Of a stretch of DNA of 17,277 bases, positions 1 to 7,011 are shown piece by piece. The DNA is from Pseudomonadota bacterium. GTDB lineage: Bacteria > Pseudomonadota > Gammaproteobacteria > Burkholderiales > Burkholderiaceae_F. Below the pieces are notes generated by a model, which saw only the letters and a list, made by a program, of their open reading frames with translations, ran no database searches and was not told the origin of the DNA. How positions within the stretch are numbered: position 1 is the stretch's first letter; each line of letters starts with the position of its first letter. Position numbers and translations under genes: made by a program. The stretch is taken from NCBI GenBank assembly GCA_023443095.1, contig JAEZVV010000121.1, forward strand, positions 1-17,277, written 5' to 3'.

Positions 1-270
1 CCAGAGGGTCGGTCCCGTCCGACCCTCTGGACTCCCAACGGCCCCTGTCGGTCGGCCCTTCGGGCTGTCCTTGCGCCGCATTGCGTCAGCGGCCTCGTCG
101 CGAACTCGGACGATCTCGCTGGCTGCGCCAGCGAGCCCCGTCCTTCGGACACGCTCCTCGGAATTCCCGCTGCCGCAAAGCGTCGCCGCGGCGCCCGCTC
201 AAGGGGGAAAGTCAAAGGCACTGCGCTGCCGCGCAGGTAGGGCGGCGAGGCTTTGTCACTCCAGCGGGGA
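1..270 (+). repeat. Structured dispersed repeat, copy 1 (left, cut by window edge)
   Basis: Positions 41-270 match positions 3534-3758 read on the opposite strand. The first 53 bases (41-93) differ at only two positions, and a 28-base block (166-193) is identical to 3607-3634 on the other strand. The copy is packed with hairpins. CCAGAGGGTCGG (1-12) pairs with CCGACCCTCTGG (19-30). CTCGCTGGC (115-123) pairs with GCCAGCGAG (127-135), extended by GGACG (108-112) with CGTCC (139-143). CTGCGC (221-226) pairs with GCGCAG (231-236). The same three hairpins occur in copy 2 with different bases but intact pairing. The element may extend left of the window. Short open frames here are by-products of high GC, not convincing genes. 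The function is unknown. Confidence 0.85.
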
Positions 271-576
271 TAGCATCTCAAATGATTTCGACCTGTAACC
301 CGATCATGAGAATTGGCATTGAAGGTGAAATGTCTCTACCTTTGGCCTAGAGGGCGCCACACCCGAGGCTACTCGGACCGCCCTGAAACAACACCAACAG
401 CGGCCGCTTGAACTCGGCTGCGCTACGCGCGCCAGCAATACACGTCTCGGCGCTTCAACAAAGGATTTGGCTGAGCGACCGAACGTTGGAAGTAGCCGTC
501 GTCGCTGCGGGGGAGGTAAAGCCCACAGCAGCGACGCCCGTGTTTACCGACCTGTTCGACCCCAACTCACCGCGCG
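271..576. other. Gene-free stretch between repeat copy 1 and the ATPase gene
   Basis: No convincing coding frame was found. The one notable structure is a dyad: CGTCGCTGC (500-508) and GCAGCGACG (528-536), nine perfect pairs around a 19-base spacer. It lies about 40-75 bases past the stop of the minus-strand ATPase gene. It could act as a 3' RNA structure, but it lacks the U-run of an intrinsic terminator. Confidence 0.5.
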
Positions 577-2247
577 TCATGCTGGGATACCCTTTCGCGC
601 CGGATCTACCAGCCAACTTCTGATATCACGTACAAATGCCCATACGTCATTTTCACTCGGGCGAACGTAATTGGAATTGCTAGGATCCTCCCCCATACGC
701 TCGAAGACATCAATCAACCACCCTGGCCCGTGATCGGTAGCGCCGAGGCTTTTCATCCAAGACTCAAGCTCGCCTCCTGGAACGGCAAAGATTCCATATT
801 GGCTGAGTTGATTCAGGAGATCTTCAGCCGCTTGCTTTTCTGCGCCACTGAGGATCGCGAGGCCGCCCTCCTGCTTCATGTCCTTGCCAGTTGCGTCCAT
901 AGCCTTTTTCACTGCCGCCCGCAGCGTGGCAAAAGATCCATGGGAGAGGTGCGGAATGTCAGCACTCGACAGAAGATTGGTCCAGTTCACACCGCCTTCC
1001 TTCAATATGTCCACGTCCACAACGCCAGCAGCTGGAATTCCGAGCTTTCGCAGTGGCTTCAGTAACGTCTGTACCGTTTGTTTGTTCTGAGCATTAAGAA
1101 AGAGGCAATTTGGGATGCCCCATTCGGGCTCGAACTGAAGGAGCCGCTCGTTGATCTCTTGGTAAAACGCTCTGTCCGCGTCCGACTCTGTGACCACTAC
1201 AAACTCATAAAAGAGGCCGCTTAGCAGCCCGGTTGAGCGCAGCAGTGGATGTCTCATGAGCTCCAGTATTTCGTTGCTGGGGAGAACTCTTGCTGTGGAT
1301 ACTCCGTCTCTATATGTGAGTCTGATGATGTTTATTGGCGCACCGGATTGGATGCACCCCATCACGAACTGAGGGCTGTGGGTGGCAGCGAAGATCCTCT
1401 TGTCTGCTGATAAGGCCGCACGAGCAACCTCTTGTGCCAGTTTGGAGGCGAGAGATGGATGCAAAAACGCTTCCGGTTCGTCGACAAGCACCACAGTGGG
1501 ATCACCGGCCATGATCTCTGTGATCATGCCCGTGAAAGCTTTTACACCGTCGCTTGCCTCATCAATGGCCTGAGCGGCCGAGTGGAATCGAACGGCGTCT
1601 GCATGAATACCCCTCTCCTCCATGTCGTCCCTAGGTGCTCGATCAGATAACCGGATACGCAGTTGTCCCAAGTTTGTCGGATCCAATACAAAGTGGCGGT
1701 TGAAAGCATCAAATGCGATTCGCCGCACTTCGTGCCGCTTAGCGTCGTGTCGAAAAAGAACTTGAAAACTGCTTTGGGGCGGGCGCTGAAGATCACCGGC
1801 ACTTTGCTGTTCCACTAGGCCGATGCGACTCCTCCCGTCCAGCATCAGAGTTAGATGCGTCAGATACCACTGACAGAACGCCGCAACATTTGAGGTGGGA
1901 ACTTCTATGTGCTGCTTGAGCAATGCAACTTGCACCTGCTGCCGGCCGTACCTGCTGCCTATGAAGATATGGTCAACATGCTGCGCTTCACCCGGATGGG
2001 GAGGCTGGCGAATCCGTTCTATCGATTGCTCTGCTCGTTCCGGGGCCAGTCCAGAGAAGGTCAACTCCGCGAGCAGCAGATCGTTCGCATCCTTCTGGCC
2101 CGTTCGGCAGTATCGCTCGATTTCACGTAAGACTCGGCTCTTTCCTGAGTTGTTGGGGCCGACGAATACCGTTACCGGCGTTGTAGCAATAGCTTCGCCG
2201 GGCGTTCCTGGGGAGCGTCCGAATTTAAGCTGAAAGGAGGAAATCAT
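577..2247 (-). CDS. OLD-like ATP-dependent nuclease: AAA/ABC-type ATPase fused to TOPRIM domain
   Basis: In a 561-residue numbering from the TTG at 2262, the N-terminal half is an SMC/ABC-like ATPase. It shows Walker A GPNNSGKS (35-42), a degenerate signature around ASDGVKAFTG (236-245), Walker B TVVLVDEPE (256-264) and an H-loop ATHS (293-296). The C-terminal part resembles a TOPRIM domain: acidic motif VTESDADRAFY (357-367), a DVD pair (416-418) and PGGELESWM (495-503). This layout matches OLD-family nucleases and the fused form of PARIS-type AriA/AriB, both anti-phage families. The gene follows the DUF4145 gene on the same strand and is probably cotranscribed. I chose the ATG at 2247 (556 aa) because GGAG lies nine bases upstream; the TTG at 2262 would absorb that site. 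By eye the gene is much lower in GC than the right half of the window, suggesting transfer. Family assignment is firm at domain level; the defence role is inferred. Confidence 0.85.
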   Translation of the reverse strand: MISSFQLKFGRSPGTPGEAIATTPVTVFVGPNNSGKSRVLREIERYCRTGQKDANDLLLAELTFSGLAPERAEQSIERIRQPPHPGEAQHVDHIFIGSRYGRQQVQVALLKQHIEVPTSNVAAFCQWYLTHLTLMLDGRSRIGLVEQQSAGDLQRPPQSSFQVLFRHDAKRHEVRRIAFDAFNRHFVLDPTNLGQLRIRLSDRAPRDDMEERGIHADAVRFHSAAQAIDEASDGVKAFTGMITEIMAGDPTVVLVDEPEAFLHPSLASKLAQEVARAALSADKRIFAATHSPQFVMGCIQSGAPINIIRLTYRDGVSTARVLPSNEILELMRHPLLRSTGLLSGLFYEFVVVTESDADRAFYQEINERLLQFEPEWGIPNCLFLNAQNKQTVQTLLKPLRKLGIPAAGVVDVDILKEGGVNWTNLLSSADIPHLSHGSFATLRAAVKKAMDATGKDMKQEGGLAILSGAEKQAAEDLLNQLSQYGIFAVPGGELESWMKSLGATDHGPGWLIDVFERMGEDPSNSNYVRPSENDVWAFVRDIRSWLVDPARKGIPA

Positions 2248-2329
2248 GGTTGTTTTCTCCAAGTCTATGGCTTTGCGGGCGAACGTTTGAACTCAGCCGT
2301 CGACGGAGGTGGCCCGCTGGAATGATGGC

Positions 2330-3049
2330 TCAGGACTTTTTGCGTCTGGCGCGCTGCTCTTTCCGCTCCTTAAACTCAGTGTATCGATCAGCTAAGTCGT
2401 AGATATATTCAATAATTGCGTATACGAATGTCTGTAGGTCTTCGGTATCGTCTCTCGATATTGAGATGGCTTCTGGGTGTGCGGCAATATTGCGAAAGGC
2501 ATGAAGCTGTTGGCTCCAGTCATGCAACCTGTCGTCAATTATTTTCTTATCTCGAAGCTTTTTTATTCCTTCGCCCAGCATGAGTCTATTCTTGGGTTTT
2601 TCCGTGGTCGAATTTCTGGAGGAGGGCTCGCTTTCGACTTGCTCTTTAAGAATATCGCGGCATATTGCTTCCAATGCTCGTCCAAACATTGCGCAGGCTG
2701 CAATATTCGCATTGGCTTGTAATGATCTGTCGGCTTCTAGCAATGAATCTTTGACCTCTCGTGGGATGCGATAGCTCGAGAACGCTTTCGGCGGCCTGGG
2801 GTACACACGAACAACGTCTGACCACTGATCCTCGTCAGAGTTGTAGTTCTCAAAGCCAATCTGAGTTGTTTCTCCGGCAAGTAATGAACCGCAGCTGGGG
2901 CAGCTGCCAACTAATAGTTTTTCGCCGTAGGGTTCACCAGCTTCTTTAATCCAGCCTCTGCGTTCAGCGCGCCCGGTTTCGATGGCCGCCACCTTTGCCC
3001 TACAGTTGTGGCAGTCGATGATGAATGTTTTGATTTTGGGTGTGGCCAT
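2330..3049 (-). CDS. DUF4145 (HEPN-like) protein with N-terminal zinc ribbon
   Basis: The 239-residue protein starts with two Cys pairs, CHNC (13-16) and CPSC (50-53), spaced like a zinc ribbon. Residues from about 95 to 225 are helical and match DUF4145, with the typical segment LHAFRNIAAHPEAI near 182-195. RNIAAH (186-191) is an R-x4-H motif as in HEPN ribonucleases. To my knowledge DUF4145 has been grouped with HEPN domains and is common in restriction and defence loci. The tail is strongly basic (KERKEQRARRKKS). It is the first gene of the pair; its stop lies 82 bases from the preferred ATPase start, suggesting one transcript. The ribosome site is weak (AGGA only two bases from the ATG at 3049). 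No clear promoter was recognised upstream. RNase activity is an inference from the motif. Confidence 0.8.
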   Translation of the reverse strand: MATPKIKTFIIDCHNCRAKVAAIETGRAERRGWIKEAGEPYGEKLLVGSCPSCGSLLAGETTQIGFENYNSDEDQWSDVVRVYPRPPKAFSSYRIPREVKDSLLEADRSLQANANIAACAMFGRALEAICRDILKEQVESEPSSRNSTTEKPKNRLMLGEGIKKLRDKKIIDDRLHDWSQQLHAFRNIAAHPEAISISRDDTEDLQTFVYAIIEYIYDLADRYTEFKERKEQRARRKKS

Positions 3050-3533
3050 AGTCCTAACGTCTTCTACGGAGGCAGCCGAAGCTGCATAAGTCAGTCGAGT
3101 GCGCCATAGAAATTCAAACGCCTGGCGCCAAGATATTGAATTAAAAACTCTTTTTCCTCGTTTGCTGTACGTTCATGCGGTACTGAATTTCCGTAAGATC
3201 CGGATTTTATTGCAGACACAAGCACATCCGAGGATTGGGGGGCGCCCGGAGAAAGGGTTCATGTTGCTTGGTCCGATTCCGAAATTTTCGTCACGCACCA
3301 CCTCGTGGTCTGGGTTTGATCGCTGCAGTTGCCGCCCTTGCAGTAGGAACTCAAGGGATCAGAGACTTTTCAATTTTCAAAGTCGATCCCGAGTTCGAGT
3401 TCTATGAGATCCGTTTGGTCCTATCACTCAGGTGACGGGCAGCGTTGATCAAGATTCTGCTGGCAGCCCGCGCTGTTGCCGCTTGATCTGGCACATTCAC
3501 GCGAACGGCGTTGCGTGGCGCCGACAGCTTTCG
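3050..3533. other. AT-richer gene-free stretch upstream of the DUF4145 gene
   Basis: This region should hold the promoter of the two-gene defence-like operon, read leftward, but I could not pick a convincing -35/-10 pair. A 66-codon plus-strand frame at 3235-3435 has no clear ribosome site and no family I recognise, so I do not call it a gene. The stretch ends where repeat copy 2 begins. Its composition resembles the two genes rather than the GC-rich flank. Confidence 0.4.
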
Positions 3534-3796
3534 TCTTCGCTGGCGTGGCGCAGCGTCGCCGCCTTACGCGCGGAGCGCGCTGCCTTTGAACTCCCTCTTG
3601 AGAGGTCGCCGCGGCGACGCTTTGCGGCAGCGGGGTTTCGGGCGTCCGCTGTCCGAAGCACGTGGCTCGCGCTGCAGGCGCGAGATCGTGCAAGTTCGGA
3701 CGCCCGCCGCTGACGCATTGCGGCGCAAGGGCAGCCCGAAGGGCCGACCGACAGGGGCGGCGGGGAATCCAAAAGGGTGGCCGGCCACCCCTTTGG
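3534..3796 (-). repeat. Structured dispersed repeat, copy 2 (inverted relative to copy 1)
   Basis: Read on the minus strand, 3758 down to 3534 aligns with 41-270. Outside this core lies a terminal hairpin: CCAAAAGGGTGGCC (3769-3782) with GGCCACCCCTTTGG (3783-3796), 13 of 14 positions pairing. It sits where copy 1 has its own, different terminal hairpin. Inside, CTCGCGC (3666-3672) pairs with GCGCGAG (3678-3684), extended by GCACG (3658-3662) with CGTGC (3687-3691). ACGCGC (3566-3571) pairs with GCGCGC (3575-3580), including one G-T pair. A GC-rich tail to about 3860 may also belong to the element. Together the copies form an inverted pair around the ATPase and DUF4145 genes. The short open frames across it are not believable genes. 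Confidence 0.85.
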
Positions 3797-4009
3797 GGCC
3801 CTGCGGCGGCCCGAGCCGCTCGGTGCTTCGCGCAGCGATGACGCGCCCCGCGCAGCGGGCTTGAAAACAAAGCGTTAAGTCATTCGAGTGGAACGCCGAA
3901 TGTGGCCGTGCCGTCTTTCGAAGGCGTTTGCTCCATGTGAGACTGTCACTGCAATTGATGGCCGCGCCAAGGCGCCGCCATCGACCCTTGCCACCCACGC
4001 GAAACCGCC

Positions 4010-5203
4010 ATGCGTCCCTCGCTCACCGCCCTTCCCCGCACGGTGTGGGTGCTTGGCTTGATCAGCCTGCTCAACGATTCGGCGAGCGAGCTGATCTACC
4101 CCTTGATTCCGCTTTACCTGGCGACGGTGCTTGCGGCCGGGCCGCGGGCGCTGGGGCTGATCGAGGGGGCGGCGGAGGCGGCGAGCGCCCTGCTCAAGCT
4201 CGCCTCGGGGCTGGGTTACGACCGCATCGGTCGCGCCAAGCCTTTCGTAGTGGCGGGTTACGGGCTGGCGGCAATAGCACGGCCGCTGATCGCTCTGGTG
4301 GCGGTGTGGCCGGCGCTGCTGGCGCTGCGGGTGATGGACCGGATCGGCAAGGGGCTGCGTTCCAGTCCGCGCGACGCCTGGCTGGCGGGAAGCGTCGAGG
4401 TGTCGCACCGGGGGCTGGCCTTCGGGCTGCACCGGGCCATGGACAACGCGGGCGGGCTGATCGGGCCGCTCGCGGCAGCGGCGCTGCTGGCGGCGCAGGT
4501 GCCGATCCGCGACATCCTGCTGTGGGCCGCGCTGCCGGGCACGCTGTGCGTGGCGCTGGCGATCTCGCTGCGCGAACCGGCGCGCGAGGTTGCCACCGAA
4601 ACCATCCACGCCGACTGGACCTGGCGCGGCCTGTCGCCCGCCTACCAGCGGCTGCTGGCGACGATAGCGGTGTTCACGCTCGGCAATGCCTCGAACGCCT
4701 TTGTGCTGCTGCGGGCGAGCGAACTCGGCCTGCCGCCGGCGCAGGTGGCGCTCCTGTGGGCGCTGGTCGCGGGCACGGCAACGCTGCTGTCGGTGCCGCT
4801 TTCGGGGTTGTCGGACCGGATCGGCCGAGTGCGGCTGATCCTAGCCGGCTGGGTCTTGTACGCCGCGGTTTTCGTCGTCCTGGGCTGGGCCAGCGACCCC
4901 GAATGGATGTGGCCGGTCGCCCTGGCTTTCGGCCTCTACCTGGCGCTCACCGAAGGCGCCGAACGCGCCTTGATCGCCGACCTGGTTCCGCCCGCCCGGC
5001 GCGGCACCGCGTTCGGCTGGTATTACCTGATCAAGGGCCTGTTGCTGCTGCCCGCCTCGGCGGTGTTCGGGTGGCTGTGGTTCGGTCTCGGGCCGGCCGT
5101 CGCTTTCGGCGCCGGGGCGGCGTGGGTGCTACTGGCGGCGGCGCTGCTGCTGGGCTGGGTCGAGCCGACGCTGCGCGGGCATAGAAAGGCGGCATCGTGG
5201 TGA
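4010..5203 (+). CDS. MFS transporter, substrate unknown
   Basis: A 397-residue inner-membrane protein with about twelve hydrophobic segments in two halves. The N-terminal half has NDSASELIYPLIPLYL near 22-37 and a loop-2/3 motif YDRIGRAKP (70-78). Next comes DRIGKGLRSSPRDA (110-123), a signature I associate with one branch of MFS permeases. The second half repeats the loop motif as SGLSDRIGR. Length is normal for the superfamily. No strong ribosome site precedes the ATG, so the start rests on the position of the first membrane segment. The last codons run into a remnant of an azlD-like gene on the other strand, so the C-terminus (KAASW) may be a recent, non-native ending. It stands alone between the repeat and the convergent porin gene. 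The substrate cannot be told from sequence. Confidence 0.85.
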   Translation: MRPSLTALPRTVWVLGLISLLNDSASELIYPLIPLYLATVLAAGPRALGLIEGAAEAASALLKLASGLGYDRIGRAKPFVVAGYGLAAIARPLIALVAVWPALLALRVMDRIGKGLRSSPRDAWLAGSVEVSHRGLAFGLHRAMDNAGGLIGPLAAAALLAAQVPIRDILLWAALPGTLCVALAISLREPAREVATETIHADWTWRGLSPAYQRLLATIAVFTLGNASNAFVLLRASELGLPPAQVALLWALVAGTATLLSVPLSGLSDRIGRVRLILAGWVLYAAVFVVLGWASDPEWMWPVALAFGLYLALTEGAERALIADLVPPARRGTAFGWYYLIKGLLLLPASAVFGWLWFGLGPAVAFGAGAAWVLLAAALLLGWVEPTLRGHRKAASW

Positions 5204-5249
5204 AGGTGATCATGCCCGCGGCCATGGCGAGGCTCCCTGAGCGCGAGGC
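5184..5249 (-). pseudogene. Remnant of the 3' end of an azlD-like gene
   Basis: A hand alignment without gaps of 5184-5249 with 10002-10067 (the 3' end of the intact azlD in this window) gives 53 of 66 identical bases. On the minus strand it encodes ASRSGSLAMAAGMITFTTM; intact AzlD ends ASRSMILTMAAGMIAFTAM followed by RIF. The stop codon is lost and no upstream azlD sequence was recognised. The remnant overlaps the last codons and stop of the MFS gene. It probably marks an old recombination or deletion junction. Confidence 0.6.
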
Positions 5250-5300
5250 CGGTCGGCCGGACAAGGACGTGTTCCGACCGAGGCGTCGCCTCTCGACGCA

Positions 5301-5322
5301 GGACGGGCGAGCGAGCCCGCCC
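5301..5322 (-). terminator. Possible terminator hairpin after the porin gene
   Basis: GGACGGGC (5301-5308) and GCCCGCCC (5315-5322) form an eight-pair stem (one G-U pair as RNA) around a six-base loop, about 20 bases past the porin stop at 5345. There is no U-run, so it could be an attenuating or Rho-assisted structure. It also lies between convergent genes. Confidence 0.4.
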
Positions 5323-5344
5323 TGCCGTTTGCGACGGGCCGCAA

Positions 5345-6496
5345 TCAGAAGCGGTGGCGCACGCCGAGATAGACGCTGTGCGGGTCGTCGCCGGGCGCGC
5401 CCGGTACCGGGCCCGAGCTCAGGCCGCTGGCGCCGATCACGTAATTCGCCCGGGCTTCGTTCTTCATGAACTGCACCCCGGTGTAGACCGTGGTGCGCCG
5501 GGAGAGCGGGTAGTCGTAGCGCGCGCCGTAGGTCAGCGCGTCGGCGTCGGCATCGCGCTGGTTGTTCAGCGCGGCGACGTTGGCGAGCAGCTTGCCGCCC
5601 AAGACCGGGGCGGAAGCTCCCACCTGCCACACGTCGACCTCAGGGGCGAAGGGCGAGCGGCCGCCGTTCGGATTGCGCTCGAGCGAGCTGTCGCGCTTGA
5701 CGTAGGTCGCCATGGGTTTGATGAAGCCGAGATCGTACGAGGCCGAAACCGCGTAATACCTTTCGGTGTTGCCCTGGATGTTCTGCGATTCCTGCTGGAG
5801 GTAGCTCGCGCGGGCGCTCAGTCGCCCCTGCTGGTAATGCAGGCCGAGGTTGTAGACATTGCCCGCGGAACCCGAATCGGCCGATTCGCCGAGCTTGACC
5901 AGGGCCAAGCCCCGCAGGCCGCCGACGCGGGGGCTGGCGTACAGCACCGAGTTGTTGACGATGCCGACTCGCTCGTCGATGTCGTTCTTGACGGCGCCGG
6001 GCAGCTGCTGCGCATTGAAGCTGCCGTTGATGCCGGTGGTCGCCACCAGGAAGGTCGCTGCGCCGCTCGAGAGCGCGCCGTCGGCCGCGCATTCGCCGTT
6101 GACCGTCATCAGGTAGGGGGTGGGCTGGCGGCCCAGGCTGACGCGGCCGAAATGGCCGGCGATGCCGACCACCGCCATGCGGCTGAACAAGGCGCCCTTG
6201 ACGCCGTTGTTGGCCTCGTCGGCGCTCATGCCGGAATCGCTGAGGACGGCGCTGTCGAGAACGAAGAAGGCCTGCAGTCCGCGGCCCAGGTCTTCGCTGC
6301 CGCGGATGCCGAAATGCGTGGCGCCCAGGCCGCCGCTGCTGACCCGGGCGGTGCTGCGAGCGCCATTGTTGTAGAGCTCGAGATAGGTGTCGACCGTGCC
6401 GTAGACCTCGAGTTTCGGTTGGGCCTTGCCTGCCAGCGGCGTGCTCAGCCCGACGGTCGCAGCGGTGATCGCAAGGGCGATGGAAGTGAATTTCAT
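5345..6496 (-). CDS. Gram-negative outer-membrane porin (general diffusion type)
   Basis: A 383-residue precursor. It begins with a signal peptide (MKFTSIALAITAATVGLSTPLAGKA), followed by KLEVYGTVDTYLELYNNG, the usual first strand of betaproteobacterial trimeric porins. It ends SVYLGVRHRF, with the C-terminal Phe used for outer-membrane insertion. In between are alternating strand patterns, GIRGSEDLGRGLQAFF, and the FSRMAVVGIAGHFGRVSLGRQPTPY segment typical of the family. I chose the ATG at 6496 because it puts the signal peptide at the N-terminus; the frame is open to 6541 but adds a charged stretch. The ribosome site is modest (AAAGAAAG). It lies 156 bases downstream of the cytochrome gene on the same strand, so it may be expressed partly with the reductase genes and import their substrate; that link is inferred. 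Confidence 0.92.
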   Translation of the reverse strand: MKFTSIALAITAATVGLSTPLAGKAQPKLEVYGTVDTYLELYNNGARSTARVSSGGLGATHFGIRGSEDLGRGLQAFFVLDSAVLSDSGMSADEANNGVKGALFSRMAVVGIAGHFGRVSLGRQPTPYLMTVNGECAADGALSSGAATFLVATTGINGSFNAQQLPGAVKNDIDERVGIVNNSVLYASPRVGGLRGLALVKLGESADSGSAGNVYNLGLHYQQGRLSARASYLQQESQNIQGNTERYYAVSASYDLGFIKPMATYVKRDSSLERNPNGGRSPFAPEVDVWQVGASAPVLGGKLLANVAALNNQRDADADALTYGARYDYPLSRRTTVYTGVQFMKNEARANYVIGASGLSSGPVPGAPGDDPHSVYLGVRHRF

Positions 6497-6628
6497 GGGG
6501 GTTCTTTCTTTCGAATGGACGAGTTCGTCCGCCGACCGCACCGGGGCGCGATCGAAGCAAGCCGGGGTTGGGAAGTGCCGGAGCGGGAGGTGGCCCGCCG
6601 AGGCGGCCGGCCTCCCGGGAGGATGTTT

Positions 6629-6646
6629 CGCCGCCTTATGGCGGCG
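6629..6646 (-). terminator. Stem-loop between the cytochrome and porin genes
   Basis: CGCCGCC (6629-6635) and GGCGGCG (6640-6646) form a perfect seven-pair stem with a TTAT loop, just past the cytochrome stop at 6653. A separate 12-bp palindrome, CCTCCCGGGAGG, follows at 6611-6622. No U-run is present. It may weaken read-through into the porin gene or protect the upstream transcript end. Confidence 0.4.
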
Positions 6647-6652
6647 CGTTCC

Positions 6653-7000
6653 TCACTTGACCTTGGGCATTTCCGGGAAGCTGTGGCAGGCCTCGGTGCA
6701 GTAGTTCATCGTCGGCTTGTGCTGGCGATGGCATTCCTCGCACGGCAGGCCCTCGGGCCAGTGCGGCGCGGCGTGGGGGTTGCGCACGCCGTATTTGGCC
6801 GCGGTCTTCTTGGCCATGTCGGCCGCTGTGCCGTGGCAGGACGAACAGTTGATCGTCTTGGCCTGGGTGGGGGCGGGTTCGTTATGGCAGGCCGCACACG
6901 GCAGGCTTTGATGCTGCTGCGGCAGGGTGCGCGCGGACGACGTGGGAGCGAGCGCGAAAAGCAGGGCGCTTGCCGCGCCTGCGATGAAGGTCTTGAACAT
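6653..7000 (-). CDS. Periplasmic tetrahaem cytochrome c (flavocytochrome c haem subunit)
   Basis: A 115-residue precursor with a Sec signal (MFKTFIAGAASALLFALAPTSSA). Haem c sites are CAACH (35-39), CSSCH (52-56) and CEECH (87-91), then a fourth as CTEACH (101-106), which has three residues between the cysteines instead of two. Extra histidines around 76-80 and 94 can serve as distal ligands. Spacing and the ending YC..CHSF..MP recall the tetrahaem domain of Shewanella flavocytochrome c fumarate reductase (recalled, not aligned). The ATG at 7000 has AGGAG seven bases upstream, overlapping the stop of the flavoprotein gene 11 bases away, so the two are translationally linked. Its likely job is to pass electrons from a membrane quinol dehydrogenase to the flavoprotein. 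Confidence 0.9.
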   Translation of the reverse strand: MFKTFIAGAASALLFALAPTSSARTLPQQHQSLPCAACHNEPAPTQAKTINCSSCHGTAADMAKKTAAKYGVRNPHAAPHWPEGLPCEECHRQHKPTMNYCTEACHSFPEMPKVK

Positions 7001-7011
7001 GCTTGAGCTCC

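Noticed and set aside
280..345. Possible IS21-family end, from the resemblance of the motif around 302-320 to IS terminal repeats
   Set aside because: Only one copy is visible, no transposase remnant lies nearby, and I could not confirm the resemblance from memory.
71..350. Open frames of 75-89 codons in the left repeat
   Set aside because: They lie entirely in a structured GC-rich repeat, have Arg/Ala/Ser/Pro-rich composition and no family features. The same sequence in copy 2 encodes unrelated frames.
2248..2262. Extension of the ATPase to the TTG at 2262
   Set aside because: The GGAG needed for the downstream ATG at 2247 would lie inside the coding start, and no better ribosome site serves the TTG.
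2275..2317. Possible integron attC site between the two island genes (GCGGGC and GCCCGC arms, AACGTTTGAACTC motif)
   Set aside because: The conserved AAC/GTT core pair of attC sites is not present in matching positions, and no integrase or second attC was found.
3235..3435. 66-codon plus-strand frame with a hydrophobic middle
   Set aside because: No ribosome site, no recognised family, and it sits in the presumed promoter region of the defence-like operon.
3424..3998. Several overlapping open frames of 90-148 codons on both strands in the right repeat
   Set aside because: Overlap on both strands, low-complexity composition and coincidence with the inverted repeat mark them as spurious, although annotation pipelines often call such frames hypothetical proteins.
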